DNA of 64,000 bases from Pseudomonadota bacterium. Lineage in GTDB: Bacteria; Pseudomonadota; Alphaproteobacteria; Acetobacterales; Acetobacteraceae. The stretch spans positions 32,906 to 96,905 of the forward strand of contig JAJZFB010000067.1 in assembly GCA_021805545.1 (NCBI GenBank), written 5' to 3'. This document shows, piece by piece, positions 50,450 through 60,226 of this stretch; within the stretch, counting starts at the first letter, position 1, and every line of letters begins with the position of its first letter. The notes under the pieces are model-generated. The model had not been told where the DNA came from, did not search any database, and saw nothing but the letters and a program-made list of their open reading frames with translations. The translations under genes were made by a program, and so were the position numbers.

Positions 50450-51312
50450 GCGAAACCGGAAAGACAGAGATGGTGACCCCTGAGCCGCCGATGGCGCCAC
50501 CCGTTGCGCCACCCGTTGCGGTAAGGCGGCGGCACCCGGTCTGGCCCTACGTGTTCACGCTCGGCTTTGTGGCGCTGGCGGCGGGTGAAGGGTATTTATG
50601 GTACCGGGCCCAGGCGCACCGGGCCGATAGCACCGAGCTGGCCGTGCTGCGCGCGCAGGTGGATGATCTGCGCGCGGCCCAGGCCAGCCGCGCCCCGGCG
50701 CCAGACAGCGTGACGGTGCAGGCGGATTTGGCCCAGAAATACGCGAATCTGGCGGCGCAGTTGCAGGCGGTGCAGGCGCAATCCGCCGCCAACCATGGCG
50801 CGCTTTCCATGCTGCAGGCCAATGCGGTGGATTTGGGCAGGCTCACCCAGCGCATGACGCTGCTTAACGCGCTGGGCACGGCGCGGCTGGCTTTGGATGA
50901 AGGGCAGCCTTTGGGGCAAATCCCCAACGCGCCGCCCGCCTTGGCGCAATTTGCCAATACCGCGCCGCCCACGCAGGCGCAGTTGCGCGAGAGTTTTGAT
51001 GCGGCGGCACGCGCGGCAGAGGCGGCGAGCCTTTCCGGCAACGGGCAGGCCGGGTTCTGGGCGCGGGTGAAATTGCGGCTGGAGGGGCTGATAACCATCA
51101 GCAACGGCACGCAGGTTGTTTTCGGCCCGCCAGCGGCGGCGGCGTTGAACATGGCGCGGCTGGCGCTGGAAAATGGCGATCTGGCCGGTGCTGTGGCGGC
51201 GCTGCGGGATTTGCCGCCGAGTGCCAAGGCCGCGATGGCGGGCTGGCTGGGCCAGGCCAAGGCGCTGCTGGCCGCACGCGCGGCGCTGCTTAGCATGGCG
51301 CAGGGCGCCTGA
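50446..51312 (+). CDS. Mitofilin/HemX-like membrane protein
   Basis: This 288-residue protein has a Pro-rich N-terminus (containing a duplicated APPV segment), one membrane helix (PYVFTLGFVALAAGEGYLWYRA, about 29-50), a coiled coil (STELAVLRAQVDDLRAAQ, LAAQLQAVQAQSAANHGALSML), and a C-terminal mitofilin-like domain. It is the alphaproteobacterial counterpart of Mic60 placed in the heme operon; a role in membrane shaping or heme-synthesis organisation is proposed for the family. It overlaps hemD and shares one base with hemY. Confidence 0.88.
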   Translation: MSETGKTEMVTPEPPMAPPVAPPVAVRRRHPVWPYVFTLGFVALAAGEGYLWYRAQAHRADSTELAVLRAQVDDLRAAQASRAPAPDSVTVQADLAQKYANLAAQLQAVQAQSAANHGALSMLQANAVDLGRLTQRMTLLNALGTARLALDEGQPLGQIPNAPPALAQFANTAPPTQAQLRESFDAAARAAEAASLSGNGQAGFWARVKLRLEGLITISNGTQVVFGPPAAAALNMARLALENGDLAGAVAALRDLPPSAKAAMAGWLGQAKALLAARAALLSMAQGA

Positions 51313-52517
51313 TGCTGACGGCGGCGAAATTTCTGGTTCTGGCCGCGCTGCTGCTGGCGCTGGCCTGGTGGATTGGCGGGCTGCCCGGCGATGTAACGGC
51401 GCATGTGGGCGGCTATGCCATTACCACCAACACCCCGGCGGCCTTGCTGCTGCTGTTTCTCATCGCCGTTATTTTTACCGTCATGCTGCGCGTGCTGGGC
51501 GGCATAAGCGGCACGCCGGGTAAAATAGCGGCCTGGCGCGCGGCCAAGCGGCAGGCGGCGGGCGAGCGTGCCATGCGGCGCGGGCTGGTGGCGCTGGCCG
51601 CGGGCGATGCCGCGGCAGCCACGGCCGAGGCGCGGCAAGTGCACAAGCTGCTGGGCGATACGCCCATGGCGCAGATGCTGCGGGCCGAGGCGGCGCAGCT
51701 GGCGGGGGATACGGCAACGGCCAAAAGCGCGTTTACGGCGCTGGCGCAGGATAAGGAGATGCGCTTTCTGGGCCATCGCGGCCTGCTGCGCGCAGCACTG
51801 GGCAGAGCCGATTTGGAAACCGCGAAGCGCCACGCCCAGGATGCGGAGGAGGCCTATCCCGGCGGCGCCTGGACGCGCGCGCAGCGCCTGCACCTGGCAC
51901 TGAAGGCGCAGGATTATGCCGCCGCGCTGGGGCTGACACAGGATAAGAACGAAATTGCGGCCCTGGCCGTGGCGGCGGGGCAGCAGGCCATAGCGCCGCG
52001 CGATGCGCTGCGCTACGCGCAGACGGCACTGAAAGCCGTGCCGGAATTTGCCCCGGCCCTGGCGCTGGCGGCAGAGTCGCTGCGGCGGCAGGACAAAACC
52101 CGCACCGCCCGCAAAATGCTGCTGAATGGCTGGAAGGAAAAACCGCACCCGCTGATTGCCGCCGCGTGGTTCGCGCCCGATGCCACGCCGATAGAGCGCG
52201 CGCAGGATGCCGCCGCCCTGGCCGCCGCCAACCCTGGCCATGCGGAATCAGAACTTGTGCTGGCACAAACGGCGCTTGCCGCCGGGCTGGTGGCCGAGGC
52301 CAGGCGCCATGCCGGGCTGGCCTTGCACGCGGGGGTGGATGACGGGCGCGCCCAGGCCGTGCTGGACACGCTGGACAGCAAGCCCCCTGCCCCGCCGCGC
52401 AGCGCCTGGGTGTGCGGGGCCTGCCATAACAGCACGCAAAGCTGGGCCGCCTTGTGCCCCGCTTGCGGCAAGCCGGGCGGGCTGCGCTGGCACACGCCCG
52501 GCACGGCCCTGGTGTAG
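51312..52517 (+). CDS. hemY: HemY-like membrane TPR protein
   Basis: This 401-residue protein has two N-terminal membrane helices (FLVLAALLLALAWWIGGL and AALLLLFLIAVIFTVML), the HemY_N pattern, followed by TPR-like helical repeats (ALAAGDAAAATAEARQVHKLLG and onward). A C-terminal zinc-ribbon-like end has CGACHNSTQSWAALCPACGKPGGLRWH. HemY proteins of this type accompany hemC-hemD in proteobacteria; the exact function is unsettled and it is not the protoporphyrinogen oxidase of the same name. A 14-base tandem duplication covers its stop codon. Confidence 0.92.
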   Translation: MLTAAKFLVLAALLLALAWWIGGLPGDVTAHVGGYAITTNTPAALLLLFLIAVIFTVMLRVLGGISGTPGKIAAWRAAKRQAAGERAMRRGLVALAAGDAAAATAEARQVHKLLGDTPMAQMLRAEAAQLAGDTATAKSAFTALAQDKEMRFLGHRGLLRAALGRADLETAKRHAQDAEEAYPGGAWTRAQRLHLALKAQDYAAALGLTQDKNEIAALAVAAGQQAIAPRDALRYAQTALKAVPEFAPALALAAESLRRQDKTRTARKMLLNGWKEKPHPLIAAAWFAPDATPIERAQDAAALAAANPGHAESELVLAQTALAAGLVAEARRHAGLALHAGVDDGRAQAVLDTLDSKPPAPPRSAWVCGACHNSTQSWAALCPACGKPGGLRWHTPGTALV

Positions 52518-52538
52518 GGTTTGCGGTGTAGGGTTTGC
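52511..52538 (+). repeat. 14-bp tandem duplication across the hemY stop
   Basis: GGTGTAGGGTTTGC is repeated twice in tandem; the first copy contains the hemY stop codon TAG. Beyond it, 52539-52641 has an open frame (ARLAPCAAANPLLTGPLYNQ and on to WLQS) that looks protein-like but has no start, perhaps the end of a lost gene. Up to 52677 nothing else is seen. Confidence 0.8.
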
Positions 52539-52677
52539 GCGCCTGGCGCCGTGCGCCGCGGCCAACCCGCTGCTAACCGGCCCGCTTTACAACCAGGAGG
52601 CGGCGGCGCAGATGTTCTGGCCGCCATGGCTGCAATCATAAATTGCAGCGCGGCGCGGCGTGGCGTAAGGCTGGGGC

Positions 52678-53862
52678 ATGGTGCCTTGTCTCTCCCGGTT
52701 TTGCGCGCGGGGTTTGCTGGCGGCGGCTTTGGCGGCTGGGGTGGTGCTGTTCGCGCTGGGGGTAAGGGCGCAAATTTTGCGCGCTTGGCTCTATACGCGC
52801 CACGGACTGGGTTTTGCCGACCCGTATTGCACCACGGGATATTGCGATTACGGCATGTTCTGGGTGGCCGGCGTGATGGCCCGGCACGGCCAGGCCAATT
52901 TGCTGTACGGCCCGCATTACGCGGCGCTGGCGGCGCGTATTTTGCCCTATAAAACCGGGTGGTGGCCGTTTGTGTATCCACCCAGCATTTTGCCCGTGGC
53001 CTATGGGGTGGCGCTGCTGCCGCTTGCGGCGGGGTATTATCTCGTTTCGGCGGGGCTGGTTTTGGCCCAGGCATGGCTGTTGCGCGCGGCGCGGCTGCCC
53101 TGGCGCTGCGTGGTGGCGGGGCTGGCCTCGTTTCCGGCCATGTGGACGCTGTATTTGGGCCAGCTTGGCATGGTGTGCGGCGCGCTGCTGGTTTACGGGC
53201 TGGCGCGGCTGCACGCCCGGCCCGGGCGCGCCGGGGCGGCTTTGGGGCTGTTGGCGGTAAAGCCGCAATACGCGCTGCTGGTGCCGGTGGCGGTACTGGC
53301 GGCAAGGCGCTGGCGTGCCTGCGCGGCGGGGGTGGCGGTGCTTGGGTTGTGCCTGCTGCTCTCCTGGGTGGTGGCGGGCAAAGCGGGCTGGCTGGCTTAT
53401 TTCGGCCCAGGCCGTGCCGCCCTGCGCGCGCTGCTGGAGCGGCCTTTCCCAGGCACGTATGAGATGATGGGCAGCTCCGTGTTTTGGATGCTGCGCAGCC
53501 TGGGCTGGGGGGTTGGCGCCGCTTTTGCCGGGCAAGGCGCGGTGAGCCTGGGCTGTGTGGCCTTATGCTGGGTGTTGTGGCGGCGCGGGGCAGAGAACAG
53601 GCTGCCCGCCACGCTGGCGCTGACCCTGCTGGCCAGCCCCTATGGCTTCACTGGCGATATGGCAATGCTCTGCGCCGTATTGCCGCTTATGGCCCGGCCC
53701 GGCGCGCATTGGCGCAATGCGGCGCTGGGCTGGCTATGGGTGGCCCCGGCCTTTGTGCCGGGGTTTGTGGCGCGGGCCGGGGTTTTGCCCACGCCGCTGC
53801 TGGTGCTGGCGGTGCTGGGGCTGAGTGTTGCACCGGTTTTTACCAGGGATGCCGTTGCTTGA
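52678..53862 (+). CDS. GT87-like (DUF2029) membrane glycosyltransferase
   Basis: This 394-residue polytopic protein has about ten membrane segments. CDYGMFWVAGVMARHGQANLLYGP has the acidic loop expected after the first helix, WPFVYPPSILPVAYG follows, and the AVKPQYALLVP segment matches the KPQ signature of the family, whose members use polyprenyl-phosphate mannose. Substrate here is unknown. It starts at ATG 52678, with no strong ribosome binding site visible. Confidence 0.82.
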   Translation: MVPCLSRFCARGLLAAALAAGVVLFALGVRAQILRAWLYTRHGLGFADPYCTTGYCDYGMFWVAGVMARHGQANLLYGPHYAALAARILPYKTGWWPFVYPPSILPVAYGVALLPLAAGYYLVSAGLVLAQAWLLRAARLPWRCVVAGLASFPAMWTLYLGQLGMVCGALLVYGLARLHARPGRAGAALGLLAVKPQYALLVPVAVLAARRWRACAAGVAVLGLCLLLSWVVAGKAGWLAYFGPGRAALRALLERPFPGTYEMMGSSVFWMLRSLGWGVGAAFAGQGAVSLGCVALCWVLWRRGAENRLPATLALTLLASPYGFTGDMAMLCAVLPLMARPGAHWRNAALGWLWVAPAFVPGFVARAGVLPTPLLVLAVLGLSVAPVFTRDAVA

Positions 53863-53918
53863 GTCTACACATGCTGGAATGGTAGGCTCCCTACATGCAG
53901 CGCCAGGGCGCCGCCGCC

Positions 53919-55577
53919 TTACGATGATTTCTGAGCCTCTTCCGCCAGCAGCTCCTTCTTGGAGAATTTGCCCACCATGGTTTTGGGCAGGCTCTCGCGG
54001 ATTTCCACCTTTTTCGGCATTTCGATGGGGTTGAGATGCGGCTTGAGGAAGGCGAGCAGCTCGTCTTCCGTTAGCGTCGCGCCGCTGCGCAGCGTGACGT
54101 AGAGTTTTGGCGTCTGGCCGCGATACGGGTCGGGCAGGCCGATGGCCACGGCATCCTGCACCGCCGGGTGCTGGTAGGCGGCTTCCTCGATAACGCGCGG
54201 ATAGACCTTGAACCCGCCGCAGATGATGACATCCTTCAGCCGGTCCACGATGAAGAGGCAGCCATCCGCGTCGAGATACCCGACATCGCCAGTGCGGAAC
54301 GCGCCTTCGGTGAACACGTAGGCGGTTTCGTTGGGCTGGTTGTAATAGCCCAGCATGATTTGCGGGCCGCGCGCGCAAATCTCGCCGGTTTCGCCTTGCG
54401 GCAGCAGAATGGCCGGGTTGGCCGGGTCGCGGATTTCGATGATGGTGCCCGGCACGGCTGGCCCCACGCTGCCAGGTTTTTCCTGCCCCAGCCGGGTGAA
54501 GCACAGCACGGGCGAGGTTTCTGAAAGCCCGTAACCTTCCATGATATGGCTGTGGGAAATGCGCTCGAACCGCTCTTTGACCTCTAGCGAAAGCGAGGCG
54601 CCGCCGGAGACGCAGAGTTTGATGAAGCTGAGATCGGTTTGCCCGCGCTTTTCGGCCTCGTTGGCGATGGCGGTGAACAAAGTGGGCACGCCAGGCACCA
54701 CGGTGGGCTTGCGCGCGTAGAGGGTGCGCATGAGCTGCTTAATGTCCAGCCGCGGCAGCAGGATGAGCTCCGCCCCGATGGACAGGCCGAGATTCATTAC
54801 CGCTGTCATGCTGAACACATGAAAGAAGGGCAGAAGTGCCAGGAAACGCTCCTGGCCCTGCTGCAGGCCGGGCATGACAAGCTGGGATTGCTGCAGATTG
54901 ACGGTGATGTTGGCGTGGCTGAGTGCCGCCGCCTTGGGCGTGCCGGTGGTGCCGCCCGTAAATTGCAGCACCGCCAGATCTTTCACCGGGTCTACCGCAA
55001 AGGGTGCGGGGGCGGTTTGCCCGGCGATGAGGGTTTTGAATGGCAGGTACGGGGCATGCCGGGGCACGTTTGCCAGGCTCTTGCGCGCGAATAGCCGCAT
55101 GGCCAGGCCTTTGGCCCAGGGCAGCATATCTGCCAGCGGGCAGATGATGACGCGCTTGAACTGGCCCTGTGCTGCCAGCGTGCCGATATTGTTGAACACG
55201 GCGGCCACATCCACGGTGACCATCATGGCCACCCCGGCCTCGCCCGCCATCGTCTCGATTTCCTTGAGCGTATAAAGCGGGTTGAAATTAACCACCGTGC
55301 CGCCGGCCTTGAGGATGGCGAAATACATGATGATGGAATAGGGGCAGTTGGGCAGGCATAGCCCCACTTTGGTGCCCTTGGTAACGCCCAGCTTCTGCAA
55401 ACCGGCGGCGGCCGCATTGGCCAGGCGCCCCAGCCCGGCATAGCTCAGGCGCTTGCCCATGAAGTCAAGCGCCATGAGCGGGCCGAATTGGCGCACGGCG
55501 CGGTCCAGAATTTCGCCGGCGGCGGTGGGGGCGGGGATGAAGCCAGGCGCGGCGCCTGGCATTATAGGTGCGGTCAT
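53919..55577 (-). CDS. fadD: Long-chain fatty acid-CoA ligase
   Basis: This 552-residue AMP-forming acyl-CoA synthetase activates fatty acids at the membrane. It has the P-loop LQFTGGTTGTPKAAALSHANI, LPFFHVFSM, the acyl-binding region GYGLSETSPVLCF, TGDVGYLDADGCLFIVDRLKDVIICGGFKVYP (hinge and A8) and the catalytic Lys near the C-terminus in KTMVGKFSKKEL. GGGAGAAACG precedes the ATG. Stands alone between the GT87-like gene and cspA. Confidence 0.95.
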   Translation of the reverse strand: MTAPIMPGAAPGFIPAPTAAGEILDRAVRQFGPLMALDFMGKRLSYAGLGRLANAAAAGLQKLGVTKGTKVGLCLPNCPYSIIMYFAILKAGGTVVNFNPLYTLKEIETMAGEAGVAMMVTVDVAAVFNNIGTLAAQGQFKRVIICPLADMLPWAKGLAMRLFARKSLANVPRHAPYLPFKTLIAGQTAPAPFAVDPVKDLAVLQFTGGTTGTPKAAALSHANITVNLQQSQLVMPGLQQGQERFLALLPFFHVFSMTAVMNLGLSIGAELILLPRLDIKQLMRTLYARKPTVVPGVPTLFTAIANEAEKRGQTDLSFIKLCVSGGASLSLEVKERFERISHSHIMEGYGLSETSPVLCFTRLGQEKPGSVGPAVPGTIIEIRDPANPAILLPQGETGEICARGPQIMLGYYNQPNETAYVFTEGAFRTGDVGYLDADGCLFIVDRLKDVIICGGFKVYPRVIEEAAYQHPAVQDAVAIGLPDPYRGQTPKLYVTLRSGATLTEDELLAFLKPHLNPIEMPKKVEIRESLPKTMVGKFSKKELLAEEAQKSS

Positions 55578-55693
55578 CGTTTCTCCCGATTATTCTCAGC
55601 CCTTCTGGGCCTTGGATACGGGCATGGTATGGTGCCTGCCCTTTACGTTAGGTTAGCCTGGAAACGTGCCGGTTGCAATAATAAGGGGCGCAA

Positions 55694-55729
55694 CAAAAAG
55701 GGTGGGGCTGCGGTAAGCGGCCCCACCCT
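55694..55729 (-). terminator. Intrinsic terminator of the cold-shock gene
   Basis: On the minus strand, AGGGTGGGGC-CGCTTACCGCA-GCCCCACCCT is followed by TTTTT. The 10-bp perfect stem begins about 40 bases after the cspA stop. Confidence 0.88.
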
Positions 55730-55769
55730 ATAAAGTTGCAGCAAAGCCGCCCGGCACGCGCCCGGGGTG

Positions 55770-55973
55770 CTAAATGGGCTTGAGATTGATCGCGGCGGCC
55801 TTGCCGCGCTCCATTGCCACTTCGTAAGAGATTTTTTGTCCCTCATTCAGGCCGCGCAGGCCCGCCGACTGCACGGCGGTAATGTGGACGAAGACATCCT
55901 TGCCGCCATCTTGCGGCACGATGAAGCCATAGCCTTTGGTGGTGTTGAACCATTTGACGGTACCGGTCGCCAT
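55770..55973 (-). CDS. cspA: Cold-shock domain protein
   Basis: This 67-residue OB-fold protein has both RNA-binding motifs: GTVKWFNTTKGYGFI (RNP1, KGYGFI) and DVFVHITAV (RNP2). It binds single-stranded RNA and melts structure. GAGGAG lies about 12 bases upstream of the start. It has a leader with a GC hairpin next to the ribosome binding site and a clear terminator downstream. Confidence 0.97.
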   Translation of the reverse strand: MATGTVKWFNTTKGYGFIVPQDGGKDVFVHITAVQSAGLRGLNEGQKISYEVAMERGKAAAINLKPI

Positions 55974-56004
55974 ATTTTCTTAACTCGCTCCTCAAAAGAT
56001 TTGG

Positions 56005-56033
56005 CCCCCATGCGTGTGTGCGCTTTATGGGGG
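56005..56033 (-). promoter_or_regulatory. Hairpin in the cold-shock gene leader
   Basis: CCCCCAT-N15-ATGGGGG forms a 7-bp stem 32 bases upstream of the cspA start on the minus strand. The region 55974-56309 (336 bases) holds this leader and the acs promoter region. Leader structures near the ribosome binding site are typical of temperature-controlled csp genes; that role here is inferred. Confidence 0.5.
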
Positions 56034-56260
56034 ACAACCGCCTTCAGGGTGCCTTGCGCCTCCTAGGAGTGCGAGCCAAGCCATGCCATCACCGATTGCC
56101 TTGAAATTTCACGCAGAAAGCTGCGGAATTGTCAACGATTTGGTGAGGGGCACACAAAAATCCACTATATTTGCCGGGTCTCTTCATCGAATCATCACGC
56201 CGTACGTTTTTGCAGCAATCTTCATGCCCGCGTCCAGGCATCTATCTGCACCCCTGAAAT

Positions 56261-56279
56261 TGGGGCATAATATGCCCCA
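56261..56279. promoter_or_regulatory. Palindrome at the acs promoter
   Basis: TGGGGCATA-A-TATGCCCCA is a perfect 19-base palindrome, 30 bases upstream of the acs ATG. Its centre (CATAATAT) could be the -10 box, so a protein bound here would block acs transcription. No candidate regulator is adjacent. Confidence 0.6.
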
Positions 56280-56309
56280 TATCAGCCAAAACAATGCAGG
56301 AGGAATGTC

Positions 56310-58244
56310 ATGTCGGATGCCGAAATCATACCGGTAAAGCCGGAGATTGCCGCGCATGCGCTGATCGATAAAGCCCGGTACGAGGAGATGTACCGGCGCG
56401 CCGCAGCCGCGCCCGAGACATTCTGGGCTGAGGAAGCCGGGCGCATCGACTGGATAAAACCGCCCGCCAGGATAAAGAACACGGATTTCCATGGCGATGT
56501 CTCGATTAAATGGTTCGAGGATGGGGAGCTGAACGCCGCCGCCAACTGCCTGGACCGGCATCTGGCCGCGCGCGGGGAGCAGGTGGCCATTATCTGGGAG
56601 GGTGATGATCCTTCTGTGTCGCGGAAGGTGACGTACCGGGAGCTGCACGAGAAGGTTTGCCGCCTGGCCAATGTGCTGACCGCCCAGGGCATCCGCAAGG
56701 GCGATGTTGTTACCATCTATTTGCCCATGGTGGTGGAGGCGGCGGTGGCGCTGCTGGCCTGCGCGCGTATCGGCGCCATTCATTCCGTGGTGTTTGGCGG
56801 GTTCTCGCCCGATTCATTGGCCAACCGCATGCAGGATTGCAACTCTGTGGCGCTGATTACGGCCGATGAGGGCCGCCGTGGCGGGCGCCGCGTGGCGCTG
56901 AAGGCCAATGCGGATGAGGCGCTGAAGGACTGCCCCTCGGTGAAAACCGTGCTGGTGGTGAAGGTGACGGGCGGCGATGTGGCAATGCAGGCGGGGCGCG
57001 ATATTTCCTACGACGATGCGTGCGCCGCGGCCTCGCCCAACCATGCTGCCTTGCCGATGAATGCGGAGGATCCGCTGTTCATCCTCTATACATCGGGTTC
57101 CACCGGCAAGCCCAAGGGTGTGCTGCATACCACGGGCGGGTACATGGTGTGGGCCAGCTTCACCCACCAATATGTGTTCGACTACCATCCGGGTGAGATT
57201 TACTGGTGCACGGCGGATGTGGGCTGGGTGACCGGGCACACCTATATCGTTTATGGGCCGCTGGCCAATGGCGCCACCACGCTGATGTTCGAGGGTGTGC
57301 CGAATTATCCCAGCAGCGCGCGCTTCTGGGAGGTGATCGACAAGCATCAGGTGAATATTTTCTACACCGCGCCCACCGCCATACGCGCGCTGATGCGCGA
57401 CGGCGAGGCGCCGGTGAAGAAGACCTCGCGTAAATCGCTGCGGATTCTTGGCTCGGTGGGCGAGCCGATAAACCCGGAAGCGTGGCTGTGGTATGACCGC
57501 GTGGTGGGCGAGCACCGCTGCCCGATTGTGGATACGTGGTGGCAGACGGAGACGGGGGGGATTCTCATCTCGCCCTTGCCTGGCGCCACGGCGCTGAAGC
57601 CGGGTTCCGCCACGCTGCCGCTGCCGGGTGTTAAGCCGCTGCTGGTGGATGGCGAGGGCAAGGAGCTGCACGGGGCCACGGAGGGCAATCTGTGCATCGC
57701 CGATAGCTGGCCGGGGCAGATGCGCACGGTTTATGGCGACCATGCGCGGTTTGTGCAGACGTATTTCTCCACCTTCAAAGGCCTGTATTTTACCGGCGAT
57801 GGCGCGCGGCGGGATGAGGATGGGTATTACTGGATTACCGGGCGCGTGGATGATGTGATTAATGTTTCCGGCCACCGCATGGGCACGGCGGAGATTGAAT
57901 CCGCGCTGGTGGCCCATGAGGCCGTGGCCGAGGCCGCCGTGGTGGGATACCCGCATGATTTGAAAGGCCAGGGCATATACGCCTACGTAACCCTGGTGGC
58001 GGATGTGGAGCCGACCGAGGCGTTGCGCAAGGCGCTTGTGGCCTGGGTCCGCCACGAGATCGGCCCGATTGCAGCACCGGATGTGATTCAATGGGCACCG
58101 GGCCTGCCCAAAACGCGCTCGGGCAAGATCATGCGCCGGATTTTGCGCAAGATTGCCGCGAATGAGACGGACAGCCTGGGCGATACCTCGACCCTGGCCG
58201 ACCCCGGCGTGGTGAAGGAGCTGGTGGACAACAGGGCGGCGTAG
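56310..58244 (+). CDS. acs: Acetyl-CoA synthetase (AMP-forming)
   Basis: It activates acetate to acetyl-CoA in two steps through acetyl-AMP. The 644-residue protein has the P-loop [42 protein letters not shown], the acetate-pocket [39 protein letters not shown] and the acetylation-regulated Lys in [28 protein letters not shown] precedes the ATG. Together with the broken acetate transporter at 9.9 kb and the PHA genes, acetate use appears relevant to this organism. Confidence 0.97.
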   Translation: MSDAEIIPVKPEIAAHALIDKARYEEMYRRAAAAPETFWAEEAGRIDWIKPPARIKNTDFHGDVSIKWFEDGELNAAANCLDRHLAARGEQVAIIWEGDDPSVSRKVTYRELHEKVCRLANVLTAQGIRKGDVVTIYLPMVVEAAVALLACARIGAIHSVVFGGFSPDSLANRMQDCNSVALITADEGRRGGRRVALKANADEALKDCPSVKTVLVVKVTGGDVAMQAGRDISYDDACAAASPNHAALPMNAEDPLFILYTSGSTGKPKGVLHTTGGYMVWASFTHQYVFDYHPGEIYWCTADVGWVTGHTYIVYGPLANGATTLMFEGVPNYPSSARFWEVIDKHQVNIFYTAPTAIRALMRDGEAPVKKTSRKSLRILGSVGEPINPEAWLWYDRVVGEHRCPIVDTWWQTETGGILISPLPGATALKPGSATLPLPGVKPLLVDGEGKELHGATEGNLCIADSWPGQMRTVYGDHARFVQTYFSTFKGLYFTGDGARRDEDGYYWITGRVDDVINVSGHRMGTAEIESALVAHEAVAEAAVVGYPHDLKGQGIYAYVTLVADVEPTEALRKALVAWVRHEIGPIAAPDVIQWAPGLPKTRSGKIMRRILRKIAANETDSLGDTSTLADPGVVKELVDNRAA

Positions 58245-58286
58245 AGCCTCTTCCCCGGCGCGGCGCGGCCAGTTTAGCTTGTGGCG

Positions 58287-60086
58287 ATGGATGTATTGGC
58301 CGCACCGCAGGATTTGTTGCGCAGCGTCTTTGGGCTGCGCGGCTTCAGGGGGCAGCAGGAGGCGGTGATTGCCCACGTTATGGCGGGGGGCGATGCGATT
58401 GTGCTGATGCCGACGGGCGGGGGTAAATCGCTCTGCTACCAGCTGCCCGCGCTGAGCCGGCCCGGGCTGGGGGTTGTGGTTTCGCCGTTGATTGCGCTGA
58501 TGCGCAACCAGGTGGCCAGTTTGCGCCAGCTTGGGGTGAATGCGGCGGCGCTGAATTCCGCGATAAGCCAGGAAGAGCGTGGCCAGATCTGGCAGGATTT
58601 GCGCGCGGGCACGCTGGATATTCTGTACGTGGCGCCCGAGCGGCTGATGATGCCGGAATTTCTCGACATGCTGACGCGGCGCGAGATTTCGCTGATTGCG
58701 ATTGATGAGGCGCATTGCGTGAGCCAATGGGGGCATGATTTCCGTAAGGAATATCTGATGCTTGCCGAGCTGAGGGAGCGCTTCCCCGGCGTGCCGCGCA
58801 TGGCGCTGACGGCCACGGCGGATGTGCAGACGCGCGAGGAGATACGGTGGCGGCTGGGGCTGGACGGGGCGGAGCTGTTTCTTGCCAGCTTCGACAGGCC
58901 GAATATACGCTATAATATTGCGCCCAAGGCCTCGCCCATGCGGCAATTACTGGCGTTTTTGAAGACGCATGAGGGCGAGAGCGGGATTGTGTATTGCCTG
59001 AGCCGCAATGCGGTGGAGGAAACGGCGGCGGCGCTGAACAGCCATGGCATACGCGCGCTGCCCTACCATGCGCGGCTGGATGCCGGGACGCGGGCGCGCA
59101 ACCAGGATGCGTTTTTGGCCGCCGAGGATGGGCTGGTGCTGGTGGCGACCATCGCGTTTGGCATGGGCATAGACAAGCCGGATGTGCGCTTTGTGGTGCA
59201 TATGGATTTGCCCGGCAGTTTGGAGGCGTTTTACCAGGAGACGGGGCGTGCCGGGCGCGACGGGGCGCCGGCGGAGACGATGCTGCTTTACGGCATGCAG
59301 GATTTGATGCTGCGCAAGAAGATGATCCATGACGGTGAGGCGCCGGACGAGGTGAAGCGCGTGGAGCTGGGCAAGATGGAGGCCTTGCTGGGCGTGTGCG
59401 AGACGGCGGGGTGCAGGCGCCAGGCCATTTTGGGCTGTTTTGGCGAGACGCTGCCAGCACCTTGCGGAAATTGCGATACCTGCCTGACCCCCGCCGAGAC
59501 CTGGGATGCCACGGTGCCGGCGCGCAAGGCGCTCTCGGCCATGCTGCGCACGGGGCAGCGTTTTGGCGTGGGGCATTTGGTGGATGTGCTGCTGGGGGTG
59601 GAGACGGACAAAATTGCCCGCTTTGGGCACGATAAATTGCCGACCTTCGGGGTGGGCAAGGAGCTGGACCGCAAGGGCTGGCAGTCGCTGTTCCGCCAGC
59701 TTGCCGCGCGCGGCGTGGTGGAGACGGACCATGAGAATTACGGCGCGCTGGTGATGACGCAAACCGGGCGGCCGATTTTGCGCGGCGAGGAAGAGGTGCA
59801 TTTGCGCCGGGATGTGAAGCCGCGCACCGCCAAGCGCGCGGACCGGGCCTTTGCCGCAAGCGGGGATACAGCTTTGTTTGAGGCGCTGCGCCAGGAGCGG
59901 GCGCGCATTGCCAAGGAACAGCGCGTGCCGGCTTATGTGATTTTTCATGATACGACCCTCTCGGCCATTGCCGAGGCCAAGCCCGCCAGCCTGACGGCCC
60001 TGGCCGAGGTGCCAGGCATGGGGCGAAGCAAGCTGGACCGCTATGGCGAGACGATTTTGGCCGTGCTGGCGCAGAATGCGGCCTGA
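58287..60086 (+). CDS. recQ: ATP-dependent DNA helicase RecQ
   Basis: This 3'-5' helicase of about 599 residues has Walker A MPTGGGKSLCYQLPA, the DEAH box IAIDEAHCVSQWGHDFRKEY, ALTATAD, and motif VI ETGRAGRDG. The RQC zinc site CRRQAILGCFGETLPAPCGNCDTC is followed by a winged helix, then a C-terminal HRDC domain (RQERARIAKEQRVPAYVIFHDTTLSAIAEAKP). The ATG at 58287 or the GTG at 58281 may start it. Acts in recombination and repair of stalled forks. Confidence 0.95.
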   Translation: MDVLAAPQDLLRSVFGLRGFRGQQEAVIAHVMAGGDAIVLMPTGGGKSLCYQLPALSRPGLGVVVSPLIALMRNQVASLRQLGVNAAALNSAISQEERGQIWQDLRAGTLDILYVAPERLMMPEFLDMLTRREISLIAIDEAHCVSQWGHDFRKEYLMLAELRERFPGVPRMALTATADVQTREEIRWRLGLDGAELFLASFDRPNIRYNIAPKASPMRQLLAFLKTHEGESGIVYCLSRNAVEETAAALNSHGIRALPYHARLDAGTRARNQDAFLAAEDGLVLVATIAFGMGIDKPDVRFVVHMDLPGSLEAFYQETGRAGRDGAPAETMLLYGMQDLMLRKKMIHDGEAPDEVKRVELGKMEALLGVCETAGCRRQAILGCFGETLPAPCGNCDTCLTPAETWDATVPARKALSAMLRTGQRFGVGHLVDVLLGVETDKIARFGHDKLPTFGVGKELDRKGWQSLFRQLAARGVVETDHENYGALVMTQTGRPILRGEEEVHLRRDVKPRTAKRADRAFAASGDTALFEALRQERARIAKEQRVPAYVIFHDTTLSAIAEAKPASLTALAEVPGMGRSKLDRYGETILAVLAQNAA

Positions 60087-60226
60087 CGGCTGGATTTAGG
60101 GTGTGGCCAGGGCGCTGGTCAATCGCCATGCCGATGAGTGCCGGGGGTCATCTTCCACGGTATTGTTGCATTTGCTACTGGCCCGGTTTGCAGAGTGCCC
60201 CTACCGGGCGCTGGAGGAGTTAGCAA

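Noticed and set aside
56814-58946. 710-residue minus-strand ORF across acs and recQ
   Set aside because: Opposite strand of two well-supported genes, composition His/Arg/Gln-rich, typical of shadow ORFs.
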